This document shows, piece by piece, positions 8,063 to 17,020 of a stretch of 64,000 bases of DNA. Every line of letters starts with the position of its first letter. The stretch's first letter is position 1. The notes under the pieces are model-generated. The model ran no database searches. It saw only the letters and a program-made list of their open reading frames with translations, and was not told where the DNA came from. The position numbers were made by a program, and so were the translations under genes. Where the stretch lies: contig NZ_AP022601.1 in NCBI RefSeq assembly GCF_010726765.1, positions 4,340,001-4,404,000 on the forward strand, written 5' to 3'. The stretch is from Mycobacterium gallinarum. GTDB lineage: Bacteria; Actinomycetota; Actinomycetes; Mycobacteriales; Mycobacteriaceae.

Positions 8063-9139
8063 ATGACTTCTAAATCAGACGTGCGCGTCGCGATCGTCGG
8101 CGTGGGAAACTGCGCGTCGTCGCTGGTACAGGGCGTGCAGTACTACAAGGACGCCGACGAGAACGCCACGGTTCCCGGCCTGATGCATGTGCGGCTCGGC
8201 CCGTACCACGTGCGCGACGTGAAGTTCGTCGCCGCGTTCGACGTCGACGCCAAGAAGGTCGGCTTCGACCTTTCCGAAGCCATCTTCGCGTCGGAGAACA
8301 ACACCATCAAGATCGCCGACGTGCCGCCCACCAATGTGGTCGTGCAGCGCGGCCCGACGCTCGACGGCATCGGTAAGTACTACGCCGACACCATCGAGGT
8401 GTCTGACACCGAGCCGGCCGACGTCGTCAAGATCCTCAAGGACAACGCCGTCGATGTGCTGGTGTCCTACCTGCCCGTCGGCTCGGAAGAGGCCGACAAG
8501 TTCTACGCGCAGTGCTGCATCGACGCCGGGGTGGCGTTCGTGAACGCGCTGCCCGTCTTCATCGCCTCCGACCCGGTGTGGGCCAAGAAGTTCGAGGACG
8601 CGGGCGTGCCGATCGTCGGCGACGACATCAAGAGCCAGGTCGGCGCGACGATCACCCACCGCGTGATGGCCAAGCTGTTCGAGGACCGCGGCGTGCAGCT
8701 GGACCGCACGATGCAGCTCAACGTCGGCGGCAACATGGACTTCCTCAACATGCTCGAGCGCGAGCGCCTCGAGTCGAAGAAGATCTCGAAGACCCAGGCG
8801 GTCACCTCGAATCTGCAGCGCGAGTTCAAGACCAAGGACGTCCACATCGGCCCGTCCGATCACGTCGGCTGGCTCGACGACCGCAAGTGGGCGTACGTGC
8901 GGCTGGAGGGTCGCGCGTTCGGTGATGTGCCGCTGAACCTGGAGTACAAGCTCGAGGTGTGGGACTCGCCGAACTCGGCGGGCGTCATCATCGACGCGGT
9001 GCGTGCCGCCAAGATCGCCAAGGACCGCGGCATCGGCGGACCCGTCGTCGCCGCGTCGGCGTACCTGATGAAGAGCCCGCCGAAGCAGCTGCCCGACGAC
9101 ATTGCTCGCGCGCAGCTCGAAGATTTCATCGAGGGCTGA
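8063..9139 (+). CDS. ino1: Inositol-1-phosphate synthase
   Basis: Converts glucose 6-phosphate to myo-inositol 1-phosphate with NAD+, the first step toward phosphatidylinositol, PIMs and mycothiol. 358 residues: an N-terminal Rossmann segment ([18 protein letters not shown]) and the central catalytic region with [17 protein letters not shown] and [12 protein letters not shown], as in Rv0046c (~367 residues). ATG 8063 is preceded by a purine-rich AGAAGGGAAG. It lies downstream of padR. A palindromic repeat follows the stop codon. Confidence 0.96.
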   Translation: MTSKSDVRVAIVGVGNCASSLVQGVQYYKDADENATVPGLMHVRLGPYHVRDVKFVAAFDVDAKKVGFDLSEAIFASENNTIKIADVPPTNVVVQRGPTLDGIGKYYADTIEVSDTEPADVVKILKDNAVDVLVSYLPVGSEEADKFYAQCCIDAGVAFVNALPVFIASDPVWAKKFEDAGVPIVGDDIKSQVGATITHRVMAKLFEDRGVQLDRTMQLNVGGNMDFLNMLERERLESKKISKTQAVTSNLQREFKTKDVHIGPSDHVGWLDDRKWAYVRLEGRAFGDVPLNLEYKLEVWDSPNSAGVIIDAVRAAKIAKDRGIGGPVVAASAYLMKSPPKQLPDDIARAQLEDFIEG

Positions 9140-9146
9140 TTCTTCC

Positions 9147-9203
9147 CGGCGATTTGTGTGCGTTTTGGAGCGGTGAGCGCTCCTGAACGTGCACAAATCG
9201 CCG
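9147..9203. repeat. Palindromic repeat, GTGAG-loop family, copy 1
   Basis: A 57-bp interrupted palindrome. Outer arms GGCGATTTGTG/CACAAATCGCC enclose an inner stem GGAGCG-GTGAG-CGCTCC. It has the same organisation and loop as the copies at 19140 and 20078. It probably ends ino1 transcription and reaches the -35 region of the next gene. Confidence 0.75.
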
Positions 9204-9208
9204 TCAGT

Positions 9209-9214
9209 TAGGGT
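9209..9214 (+). promoter_or_regulatory. -10 element of the Rv0045c-like hydrolase (leaderless)
   Basis: TAGGGT then 6 nt (CAGCTA) to ATG 9221, so the transcript should start at the A of the ATG. Confidence 0.6.
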
Positions 9215-9220
9215 CAGCTA

Positions 9221-10129
9221 ATGACCGACATCAGCGCTGATGACGAGCTCGCCTCCCTTTCGGAGTTCACCTTCCTCAAGGAGAACGCCAAGCAGGCCGG
9301 TGTGACAGGCTCGCTGCCGTCCGTCGAGCGCATCGACACCGCCGCCATCAGCGCGCTGAAGTTCGGCGATGCCGCGCCACGGGTCGTGTTCCTGCATGGC
9401 GGCGGACAGAACGCGCACACCTGGGACACCGTGATCATCGGCCTCGGCGAGCCGGCCCTGTCGATCGATCTGCCGGGGCACGGGCGCTCGGCATGGCGCG
9501 AGGACGGCGACTACGGGCCCAAGCTGAATGCCACCGCCATAGAACCCGTCGTGCGTGCGTTCGCGTCGGACGCCGACCTGGTCGTCGGAATGTCGCTGGG
9601 TGGGCTCACGGCACTGCGACTGGCGGTCACCGCACCCGAACTCGTCCGCGAGCTGGTTCTCGTCGACGTGACGCCGTCGGCGCCCGAGCGGCACACCGAG
9701 ATGACCGACGAGCAGAAGGGCACCGTCGCGCTGGTTCAGGGCGAGAAGTCGTTCCCGAGCTTCGACGCGATGCTCGAGGTCACCGTTGCGGCCGCACCGC
9801 ATCGGGACCGGGAGTCGTTGCGGCGCGGTGTTTTCCACAACGCCAGACGGCTCGATGACGGCACCTGGACATGGCGCTACGACTCGATCCGGGGCGATAA
9901 GGGCTACTCAGGTTTTCAGGGGTTGTGGGACGACGTCCCCAAACTCACCACGCCGACGACGTTGGTGCGGGGCGCGAACTCGTTCTTCGTCAACGATGAC
10001 GATGCCGCCGAATTCGCCCGCATCGCACCGGGATTCCAGAACGTGCACATCGTCGAGGACTCCGGACACTCGGTGCAGAGCGATCAGCCGGTGCGCCTCG
10101 TCGAGATCTTGCGCGGGTTGCTCGACTAG
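9221..10129 (+). CDS. Alpha/beta-hydrolase fold esterase, Rv0045c-like
   Basis: 302 residues. Visible features are the oxyanion-hole segment FLHGGGQNAHTWD (~64-76), the nucleophile elbow GMSLGG (Ser about 125), an acidic residue region before the C-terminus, and the catalytic His in EDSGHSVQSDQP (~286). Size and position next to ino1 match Rv0045c, an esterase studied in M. tuberculosis. The natural substrate is not evident. ATG 9221 is chosen because the -10 motif sits exactly upstream. Confidence 0.88.
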   Translation: MTDISADDELASLSEFTFLKENAKQAGVTGSLPSVERIDTAAISALKFGDAAPRVVFLHGGGQNAHTWDTVIIGLGEPALSIDLPGHGRSAWREDGDYGPKLNATAIEPVVRAFASDADLVVGMSLGGLTALRLAVTAPELVRELVLVDVTPSAPERHTEMTDEQKGTVALVQGEKSFPSFDAMLEVTVAAAPHRDRESLRRGVFHNARRLDDGTWTWRYDSIRGDKGYSGFQGLWDDVPKLTTPTTLVRGANSFFVNDDDAAEFARIAPGFQNVHIVEDSGHSVQSDQPVRLVEILRGLLD

Positions 10130-10217
10130 GCGCGTCGCCGAATGTAACGGGGTGGCGGGAATTCGCGCGATTCCTCGCCGTGCCGTTACAACCGCCGCGC
10201 TCGATCGTTTGATTTCC

Positions 10218-10261
10218 GTTCATCTGTTGCTTGCCGACTGCTACACCTGTTGTCGTAGGTT
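10218..10261 (+). promoter_or_regulatory. Possible PHO-box and promoter of phoX
   Basis: GTTCATCTGTT (10218-10228) resembles one unit of actinobacterial PHO boxes (GTTCACC-type direct repeats); the next 11 bases (10229-10239) match only weakly. TTGCCG (10231-10236), 19 bp and TAGGTT (10256-10261) could be the core promoter. Control by a PhoP/RegX3-type regulator is plausible given the gene product, but the match is partial. Confidence 0.3.
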
Positions 10262-10316
10262 TTCGCGCGTCTGGCCGCAGCCCTGGCCGGGCAGCCCAAC
10301 AGAAGGAACCGCAGCC

Positions 10317-12389
10317 ATGGCGCTCGTGCCTCTCAATCTGCTCGTCACCCACAACGGCAAGTCCAAGCGTCAGCACATCACCTGCGTCTACAAATGCGGC
10401 GACGCATGCTCCAAGCCGGTCCCCAACACCAGCGACAACGAGTACTTCGGCGACATCGTCAAAGCCTTGTCGCGCCGCTCGATGCTGCGGGCCGGCGGCA
10501 TCGCGGTGCTGGCCGTGGGTGCCGGTTCGGCATTGGCCGCCTGTGGAAGCGACGAACAGCCGGCCGCCACACCGACCTCGTCGTCCACGGCCCCCGCCGA
10601 GCCGCCCCCGGGCATGAGGTTCACCTCGGTTGCGCCCAACAGCGAGGACGCCGTCGTCATCGCCGACGGCTACCAGCAGGCGGTCGTCATCAGCTGGGGC
10701 GACCCCGTGCTGCCCGGTGCGCCCAAGTTCGACGTGGCAGGGCAGACCGGTGCCGCCCAGCGGGCACAATTCGGCTTCAACAACGACTTCGCCGGTCTGC
10801 TGCCGATCCCGGGTCAGCAGAATCGCTTCCTGCTGGTGACCAACTTCGAGTACGTCGACCCCATGTTCATGTTCCCCGGCTACGACAAGGACAAGCCGAC
10901 CCGTGAGCAGTTCGACGTCGAGATCGCCGCCGTCGGCATGGGTGTCGTCGAGGTCGAGCGCACGCCACAGGGCCTCAAGCCCGTGATGGGCCGTTACAAC
11001 CGGCGGATCACCGCCGACACCCCGATGACGCTCACCGGTCCCGCCGCGGGCACCGACTTCGTCAAGACCGCCGCCGACCCGGCCGGGCGCACCGTCGCAG
11101 GCACCTTTGCCAACTGTGCGGGCGGCGTCACCCCCTGGGGCACAGTGCTTTCCGGCGAGGAGAACTTCCAGGACTATTTCGGCGCCGCCGAGGGATCGCC
11201 CGCCCCTGCCCCGGTGGACGCCGACCGCCTCGACCGCTACGGCATCTCCGCCGAACCGTCGACACTGCTCTGGGAGACGTTTGACCAACGCTTCGACCTG
11301 GTGGCCACGCCCAACGAGCCCAACCGTTTCGGCTACATCGTCGAGCTCAACCCGTGGGATCCGGCCTCGGCGCCGGTGAAGCACTCGGCGATGGGCCGGC
11401 TCAAGCACGAGGGCGCCAACATCTACGTCACCGGCGACGGCACCGTGGTCGCGTACACCGGCGACGACGAACGCTTCGACTACATGTACAAATTCGTCTC
11501 GAGCAAGAAGATGCGCCCCGGTACCGATCCGGCCGCCATCGCCTACAACATGACGCTGCTCGATGAGGGCACGCTCTACGTCGCGAAGCTCTCCAGTGAC
11601 ATCCCGGCCAACGAGATCGACGGCTCGGGCAAGCTGCCGTCGAAGGGGTCGTTCAGCGGCGCGGGCACCTGGCTGCCGCTGGTGCGCTCCGGCCCCGACG
11701 GGCAGGCCGAGTCGCTGGTCGACGGCTTCTCGCCGCAGGAGGTCGCGGTCTTCACCCGGATGGCCGCCGACAAAGCGGGCGCCACCAAGATGGACCGGCC
11801 CGAGGACTTCGAGGCCAACCCGAAGACCGGCAAGGTCTACGTCGCGCTGACCAACAACAACGAGCGCGGCGCCCCCGGGGAGGCCCCACCCGATGCGGCC
11901 AACCCGCGCAACGACAACAAGAGCGGCCAGGTCCTCGAGATCACCGACAACCACGCGGGCACCGACTTCACCTGGGATCTGCTGCTGGTGTGCGGCGACC
12001 CCGCCGCGGCGGACACCTACTTCGGCGGGTTCGACAAGACGAAGGTCAGCCCCATCTCCTGCCCGGACAACCTGGCGTTCGACAGCCACGGCAACCTGTG
12101 GATATCGACCGACGGCAACGCGCTCGACTCCAACGACGGGCTGTTCGCAGTCGCGCTCGAAGGTCCTGGCCGCGGTGAGACCAAGCAGTTCCTCACCGTG
12201 CCACTCGGCGCGGAGGCGTGCGGCCCGGTCGTCACCGACGATCTGGTGACGGTGTGTGTGCAGCATCCCGGCGAGTACGACGACAACAGCATCGACGACC
12301 CCGTGTCACGCTGGCCCGAAGGCGGCAACGGGACGGCACGGCCGTCGGTGGTCGCGGTATGGCGGACCGACGGGAACATCGGCGTCTAG
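10317..12389 (+). CDS. PhoX/DUF839-family phosphatase, Tat-exported lipoprotein
   Basis: 690 residues from ATG 10317, with AGAAGGA 9 nt upstream. A conserved pre-sequence with CVYKCGDACSKP (~24-34) precedes a twin-arginine signal SRRSML (Arg 53-54), a hydrophobic stretch and a lipobox LAAC (Cys ~76). The enzyme is therefore probably exported folded and lipid-anchored. The DUF839 body has FANCAGGVTPWGT, LSGEENF and a C-terminal DNLAFDSHGNLWISTDGN. PhoX enzymes are calcium/iron-dependent alkaline phosphatases that release phosphate from organic esters. It stands between the Rv0045c-like and Rv0044c-like genes, which are adjacent in H37Rv as I recall, so it is an accessory insertion or was lost from that lineage. 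Confidence 0.85.
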   Translation: MALVPLNLLVTHNGKSKRQHITCVYKCGDACSKPVPNTSDNEYFGDIVKALSRRSMLRAGGIAVLAVGAGSALAACGSDEQPAATPTSSSTAPAEPPPGMRFTSVAPNSEDAVVIADGYQQAVVISWGDPVLPGAPKFDVAGQTGAAQRAQFGFNNDFAGLLPIPGQQNRFLLVTNFEYVDPMFMFPGYDKDKPTREQFDVEIAAVGMGVVEVERTPQGLKPVMGRYNRRITADTPMTLTGPAAGTDFVKTAADPAGRTVAGTFANCAGGVTPWGTVLSGEENFQDYFGAAEGSPAPAPVDADRLDRYGISAEPSTLLWETFDQRFDLVATPNEPNRFGYIVELNPWDPASAPVKHSAMGRLKHEGANIYVTGDGTVVAYTGDDERFDYMYKFVSSKKMRPGTDPAAIAYNMTLLDEGTLYVAKLSSDIPANEIDGSGKLPSKGSFSGAGTWLPLVRSGPDGQAESLVDGFSPQEVAVFTRMAADKAGATKMDRPEDFEANPKTGKVYVALTNNNERGAPGEAPPDAANPRNDNKSGQVLEITDNHAGTDFTWDLLLVCGDPAAADTYFGGFDKTKVSPISCPDNLAFDSHGNLWISTDGNALDSNDGLFAVALEGPGRGETKQFLTVPLGAEACGPVVTDDLVTVCVQHPGEYDDNSIDDPVSRWPEGGNGTARPSVVAVWRTDGNIGV

Positions 12390-12396
12390 GCGAACG

Positions 12397-12402
12397 TACG
12401 GT
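12397..12402 (+). promoter_or_regulatory. -10 element of the Rv0044c-like oxidoreductase (leaderless)
   Basis: TACGGT, then 7 nt to the GTG at 12410, right after the phoX stop codon. Confidence 0.5.
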
Positions 12403-12409
12403 TGGAGAT

Positions 12410-13213
12410 GTGAGCTTCCCTTCCCAGAGACAAGTCCGTGTCGGCGTTCAACTGCAACCCCAACATGCACCGCAGTACAGCCACCTCCGCGATGCGGTGC
12501 GCCGCTGTGAAGACATCGGTGTCGACGTCGCGTTCAACTGGGATCACTTCTTCCCGCTGTACGGCGACCCCGATGGTGCGCACTACGAATGCTGGACGAT
12601 GCTCGGCGCATGGGCCGAGCAGACGACCCGGCTGGAAATCGGTGCGCTGGTTACCTGCAACTCGTACCGCAATCCCGAGTTGCTCGCCGATATGGCGCGC
12701 ACCGTCGACAACATCAGCGACGGCCGGCTGATTCTGGGTATCGGTTCCGGCTGGAAGCAGAAGGACTACGACGAATACGGCTATGAATTCGGTACCGCGG
12801 GCAGCCGCCTCGACGACCTCGCGGGCGCGCTGCCGCGGATCACATCCCGGCTTGCCAAACTCAATCCGGCACCGACGCGCGACATTCCGATCCTCATCGG
12901 TGGCGGTGGTGAAAAGAAGACATTGCGCCTGGTCGCCCAGTACGGCGACATCTGGCACAGCTTCGCCGACAGCGCCGAGTACCCACGCAAGGCCGAGGTG
13001 CTCGACGGCCATTGCGCCGAGGTCGGGCGCGATCCCGCTGAAATCGAGAGGTCAGCGGGTGTCGCGGGCGACGACGAGGACGCGCTGCTCAAGGAGGCCG
13101 ACGCATTGGCGGGGCTCGGAGTGACCCTGCTGACCGTCGGCGTCAACGGCCCCGACTACGATCTGACGCGGGCGGAGGCTTTGTGTCGCTGGCGCGCGAG
13201 TCGCACCGGCTAA
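12410..13213 (+). CDS. LLM-class F420-dependent oxidoreductase, Rv0044c-like
   Basis: 267 residues from GTG 12410. TIM-barrel luciferase-like protein with VRVGVQLQPQ at strand 1, VDVAFNWDHFFPLYGD, LVTCNSYRNPELLADMARTV (the NPxLLA region that contacts the deazaflavin in this class) and a central RLILGIGSGWKQKDY. Such enzymes transfer hydride from F420H2; the substrate is unknown. Close in length to Rv0044c (~264). Earlier in-frame starts lie inside phoX and give no family similarity. Confidence 0.88.
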   Translation: MSFPSQRQVRVGVQLQPQHAPQYSHLRDAVRRCEDIGVDVAFNWDHFFPLYGDPDGAHYECWTMLGAWAEQTTRLEIGALVTCNSYRNPELLADMARTVDNISDGRLILGIGSGWKQKDYDEYGYEFGTAGSRLDDLAGALPRITSRLAKLNPAPTRDIPILIGGGGEKKTLRLVAQYGDIWHSFADSAEYPRKAEVLDGHCAEVGRDPAEIERSAGVAGDDEDALLKEADALAGLGVTLLTVGVNGPDYDLTRAEALCRWRASRTG

Positions 13214-13272
13214 TTACTGAAGCTGCGTAACTGCTCCGGGTCGGGTATATGCCGTGAGAGGCTTGTACCGCC

Positions 13273-13950
13273 ATGCCCAAGAAGTATGGATTCAAAGAGA
13301 AGGACCTCGTGGTGGCGCACGTGGTCAACCTGATTCTGACCGGCAAACTCCGGTCCGGAGATCGAGTGGACCGCAACGAGATTGCGCACGAACTCGGTGT
13401 TTCACGGGTGCCCATTCAGGAAGCCGTCGTACAACTCGAGCACGACGGCATCCTATCGACGCAATATCACCGCGGCGCTTACGTGGAGACGTTCGACGAA
13501 TCCGTCGTCCGCGAGCACCACGAAATCTATGGGATGCTCAGCGGTGTCGCGTCGGCACGCGCCGCCGAAGCCCGCAACCCGGCGCACCTCCACCAGCTCA
13601 GTACCTTGCTGGACACGATGCGCGCCAACATCGACTCGCGCGCCTTCCAGGACGCGGCGTTTCAATTCCGCGTCCTGATCAACGAGGAGTACTCGGGCCC
13701 ACGGCTACTCGCCGTCATCCGGGGGTCGCAGTCGTTCCTGCCGCGGGCATTCTGGCCGGCTTACCAAGACAATCACCGGGATCTGCTGCGGTTTCTGGAG
13801 GCGGACTACGACGCCGTACGCGCCGGCGACGGCCCGGCCGCGCGTGCCGCCAACAACGGGCGAGCCGCGCTCATGGCGCAGATCATGCTCACCGAACTGG
13901 TGCGCCGCGGTGTGCTGCCGCCCCAGGGCGTGGCGCACGTTGAGTTCTGA
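13273..13950 (+). CDS. GntR-family regulator with FCD domain, Rv0043c-like
   Basis: 225 residues. An N-terminal winged helix has LRSGDRVDRNEIAHELGVSRVP and EAVVQLEHDGIL. A helical C-terminal ligand-binding domain of the FadR/FCD type (~90-215) starts at VREHHEIYGMLSG. These regulators usually respond to small carboxylates. GAGAGG lies 11 nt before ATG 13273. It stands directly upstream of the amino-acid ABC transporter genes and could regulate them, although the same regulator type occupies this position in H37Rv without that transporter. Confidence 0.9.
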   Translation: MPKKYGFKEKDLVVAHVVNLILTGKLRSGDRVDRNEIAHELGVSRVPIQEAVVQLEHDGILSTQYHRGAYVETFDESVVREHHEIYGMLSGVASARAAEARNPAHLHQLSTLLDTMRANIDSRAFQDAAFQFRVLINEEYSGPRLLAVIRGSQSFLPRAFWPAYQDNHRDLLRFLEADYDAVRAGDGPAARAANNGRAALMAQIMLTELVRRGVLPPQGVAHVEF

Positions 13951-13986
13951 TCGAGCTGAAGGCGGTGCGTCCGGGCCGGAGGTCGA

Positions 13987-13992
13987 TACCTT
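13987..13992 (+). promoter_or_regulatory. -10 element of the ABC transporter operon (leaderless)
   Basis: TACCTT, then 6 nt (GCAGGG) to ATG 13999. CAGGG could instead act as a short Shine-Dalgarno sequence, so the reading is ambiguous. Confidence 0.4.
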
Positions 13993-13998
13993 GCAGGG

Positions 13999-15771
13999 AT
14001 GAGCTTCTGTAGGACACTCGCCGTGGCGCTCATCGCACTGCTGGTCGGCAGCATCGGGATGGCCGCCCCCGCGGCGGCCCAGATCGACCAGTGCGCGCCG
14101 CCCGGCATCACCAGCGCCAGCGCGCTACCGACCAACCTCGCGGCCGCCGCCACCGGACCCGACGAGGACCGGTACACCACCGCGACAGTGCAGCCGCTGG
14201 ACTCCATCGACGTCACATCGCTCGGACTGAGCGTGCCGGGCACGCTCACCGTCGGCACATTGTCGGACGCACCGCCGAGCATCTGCATCGACTCGGCGGG
14301 TCAGTTCACTGGCTTCGACAACGAGCTACTGCGGACCATCGCCGAAAAGCTGGGTCTGAGAATCAATTTCGTCGGCACCGAGTTCTCCGGCCTGCTGGCA
14401 CAGGTGGCGTCGCGACGCTTCGACGTCGGGTCGTCGTCCATCACCACCACCGACGCGCGCCGCCGCACAGTCGGTTTCACCAACGGCTACGACTTCGGCT
14501 ACTTCTCGCTCGTCGTGCCGACCGGATCGCCGATCACCGGATTCGACAAGCTCGCCGCCGGGCAGCGCATCGGCGTCGTGCAAGGCACCGTCCAGGAGGC
14601 GTACGTCATCGACACGCTCGGCCTGGATCCCGTCAAATTCCCGGACTACAACACCGTCTACGCCAGCCTGAAGACCCGGCAGATCGACGCCTGGGTGGCG
14701 CCGTCACAGCAAGCGTCGGGCACGGTGCAACCGGGCGATCCCGCCGAGATCATCGAAAACACCTTCAGCTTGGACAACTTCGTCGCGTGGGCGGTCGCGA
14801 ACGACAACCCGCCGCTCATCAACGCGCTGAATTCCGGGCTCGACGCGATCATCGCCGACGGCACCTGGTCGCGGCTCTACACCGATTGGGTGCCGCGCGC
14901 GCTGCCGCCCGGATGGAAACCGGGCTCCAAGGCTGCGCCCGCACCGCAGCTGCCCGACTTCACCGCGATCGCCGCCGAGAACCAGGAGGCGCCTACGGCT
15001 GCGTCCGAGCCCAAGTCGACCCTGTCCCAACTGGCTGCGGCGTTCGGCAACTGGGAGTTGTACAAACAGGCCATTCCCGATCTGTTCAAGACCGGCCTGC
15101 CCAACACCCTGATTCTGACGGTCAGCGCGGCCGTGATCGGTTTGACGCTCGGCATGGCACTGGCGGTGGCGGGCATCTCCCGGCATCGCTGGCTCCGTTG
15201 GCCGGCGCGGGTGTACACCGACATCTTCCGCGGACTGCCCGAAGTGGTGATCATCCTGCTGATCGGACTCGGGCTCGGCCCGGTGGTCGGCGGGCTCACC
15301 GGAAACAACCCGTATCCGCTGGGCATCGCCGCCCTTGGGCTGATGGCCGCCGCGTACGTCGGGGAGATCTTCCGGTCAGGCATCCAGAGCGTCGAGTCCG
15401 GGCAGATGGAAGCATCACGCGCGCTGGGCTTCTCGTATCCGTCGTCGATGCGCCTGGTGGTGATCCCGCAGGGCATCCGCAGGGTGCTGCCCGCCTTGAT
15501 GAACCAGTTCATCTCGCTGCTGAAGGCGTCGTCGCTGGTGTACTTCCTCGGGCTGATCGCCACCCAGCGCGAGCTGTTCCAGGTCGGCCGAGACCTCAAC
15601 GCGCAGACCGGCAACCTGTCGCCACTGGTCGCCGCCGGAATCTTCTACCTGCTGCTCACGGTCCCGCTGACACATTTGGTCAACTACATCGACGGCCGAT
15701 TGCGGCGCGGCAACAAACCCACCGCGGAAGACGACCCGCTGGAGCTGTCGCGAAGTCAGGAGATGATCTGA
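13999..15771 (+). CDS. Polar amino-acid ABC transporter: substrate-binding protein fused to permease
   Basis: 590 residues. Signal peptide (~1-29, ending PAAAQ), a family-3 solute-binding domain (~70-300; GTLTVGTLSDAPPSICIDSA, GFDNELLRTIAEKLGL, FDVGSSSITTTDARR), a linker, then a HisM/GlnP-type permease (~355-575) with four or five helices and the EAA-like loop EASRALGFSYPSSM. Fused binding-protein/permease chains are known in GlnPQ-type importers. The substrate is probably glutamine, glutamate or another polar amino acid (inference). The stop overlaps the next ATG by one base (TGATG), so the ATPase is its partner. Confidence 0.9.
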   Translation: MSFCRTLAVALIALLVGSIGMAAPAAAQIDQCAPPGITSASALPTNLAAAATGPDEDRYTTATVQPLDSIDVTSLGLSVPGTLTVGTLSDAPPSICIDSAGQFTGFDNELLRTIAEKLGLRINFVGTEFSGLLAQVASRRFDVGSSSITTTDARRRTVGFTNGYDFGYFSLVVPTGSPITGFDKLAAGQRIGVVQGTVQEAYVIDTLGLDPVKFPDYNTVYASLKTRQIDAWVAPSQQASGTVQPGDPAEIIENTFSLDNFVAWAVANDNPPLINALNSGLDAIIADGTWSRLYTDWVPRALPPGWKPGSKAAPAPQLPDFTAIAAENQEAPTAASEPKSTLSQLAAAFGNWELYKQAIPDLFKTGLPNTLILTVSAAVIGLTLGMALAVAGISRHRWLRWPARVYTDIFRGLPEVVIILLIGLGLGPVVGGLTGNNPYPLGIAALGLMAAAYVGEIFRSGIQSVESGQMEASRALGFSYPSSMRLVVIPQGIRRVLPALMNQFISLLKASSLVYFLGLIATQRELFQVGRDLNAQTGNLSPLVAAGIFYLLLTVPLTHLVNYIDGRLRRGNKPTAEDDPLELSRSQEMI

Positions 15772-16511
15772 TGACCAGCCCCGCTGAGCCGGTATCGTTG
15801 AGCGCCAACGATATTCACCTGTCGTTCGGTCCCAACGCGGTGCTGCGCGGTGTGGACATCGACGTCCCCGCGGGCACCACCACGGCGGTCATCGGGCCAT
15901 CGGGGTCGGGCAAGTCGACATTGTTGCGGACGCTGAACCGGTTGTACGAGCCCGATCGCGGCGACATCCTGCTCGACGGCCGGTCGGTACTGGCCGACAA
16001 TCCGGACCAGTTGCGGCAGCGCATCGGAATGGTCTTCCAGCAGTTCAACCTCTTTCCGCACCGCAGCGTGCTGGACAACGTGACGCTGGCGCCGCGCAAG
16101 CTCAAGCGGCTCGACGCCGAGCAGGCGCGCGAACTCGGGTTGGCCCAACTGGACCGCGTCGGACTGAGGCACAAGGCCGGGGTGCGCCCGTCGACCCTGT
16201 CCGGCGGGCAGCAACAGCGGGTGGCGATCGCGCGGGCGCTGGCGATGGCGCCGCAGGTGATGTTCTTCGACGAAGCCACCTCCGCGCTCGACCCCGAGTT
16301 GGTGAAGGGCGTCCTGGCGCTCATCGCCGAGCTCGGCGCCGATGGCATGACGATGATCGTCGTCACCCACGAGATGGGGTTCGCCCAATCGGCGTCGGAC
16401 TCCGTGGTGTTCATGGACCACGGGAAGGTCGTCGAGTCCGGCTCACCCGACCAAGTGTTCGGGGCCGCCGAGACGGACCGGCTCCAACGCTTCCTTTCGC
16501 AAGTTCTCTGA
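15771..16511 (+). CDS. Amino-acid ABC transporter ATP-binding protein (GlnQ-type)
   Basis: 246 residues from ATG 15771. Walker A GPSGSGKST (~42-50), Q-loop FQQFNLFPH, signature LSGGQQQR, Walker B VMFFDEATSALDPE and the His switch VTHEMGFAQ. These are the hallmarks of polar amino-acid uptake ATPases. Overlapping start codon and shared strand make it the energiser of the fused binding protein/permease. The preceding long open frame from 14091 is an out-of-frame shadow. Confidence 0.95.
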   Translation: MTSPAEPVSLSANDIHLSFGPNAVLRGVDIDVPAGTTTAVIGPSGSGKSTLLRTLNRLYEPDRGDILLDGRSVLADNPDQLRQRIGMVFQQFNLFPHRSVLDNVTLAPRKLKRLDAEQARELGLAQLDRVGLRHKAGVRPSTLSGGQQQRVAIARALAMAPQVMFFDEATSALDPELVKGVLALIAELGADGMTMIVVTHEMGFAQSASDSVVFMDHGKVVESGSPDQVFGAAETDRLQRFLSQVL

Positions 16512-16554
16512 GCTTTTACGTGCTCGTCACACAACTTGGCAGCCTCAGACAGGT

Positions 16555-16560
16555 TAGACT
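16555..16560 (+). promoter_or_regulatory. -10 element of the MarR gene
   Basis: TAGACT, 9 nt before ATG 16570. The mRNA would begin 2-3 nt before the start codon (near-leaderless). Confidence 0.4.
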
Positions 16561-16569
16561 GCCGAAATT

Positions 16570-17016
16570 ATGGTGGAGACCGAACCGCAGGTCGCTGAGC
16601 TGGCCGGAGAGCTGCAGCGCGTCCTCTCCCGCGTGTTCTCCGTGCTCCGCCGGAGCGATCCCAGTCGGGATGCCGCCACCGGCGATCTGACTCTTGCCCA
16701 GTTGTCGATTCTGCTGACCCTGCTGGAGCAGGGACCGATCAGGATGACCGAGCTCGCCGCGCACGAACGGGTGCGCACACCCACGACGACGGTCGCGATC
16801 CGCCGGCTGGAGAAACTCGGGCTGGTGAAGCGCTCCCGCGACCCCTCCGACCTACGGGCGGTCCTGGTCGACATCACCCCCGAGGGCCTGGCCCAGCATC
16901 AGGAAGCGCTGGCCAATCGGCGGGCCTTCCTGGCCAAGCTGCTCGAAAAGCTCGGACCCGAAGACCTCGAGACGCTGACCAAGGCGCTGGTCCCGCTCGA
17001 GCGCATCGCCGAATAA
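16570..17016 (+). CDS. MarR-family transcriptional regulator, Rv0042c-like
   Basis: 148 residues. The winged-helix core at ~40-105 has LTLAQLSILLTLLEQGPIRM, TTTVAIRRLEKLGLVKRSRD and PSDLRAVLVDITPEG (the wing, with the conserved Asp-Arg). Flanking helices give the MarR dimer interface. It ends 4 bp from the end of the convergent glucosylglycerate hydrolase gene. Target and ligand are unknown. Confidence 0.88.
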   Translation: MVETEPQVAELAGELQRVLSRVFSVLRRSDPSRDAATGDLTLAQLSILLTLLEQGPIRMTELAAHERVRTPTTTVAIRRLEKLGLVKRSRDPSDLRAVLVDITPEGLAQHQEALANRRAFLAKLLEKLGPEDLETLTKALVPLERIAE

Positions 17017-17020
17017 CCCC

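Noticed and set aside
9990..12266. 758-codon minus-strand frame
   Set aside because: Antisense to phoX and the hydrolase; no start signals or domains.
14091..15770. Long N-terminal extension of the GlnQ frame
   Set aside because: The extension is an out-of-frame reading of the binding-protein/permease gene; Arg-rich junk before MTSPAEPV.
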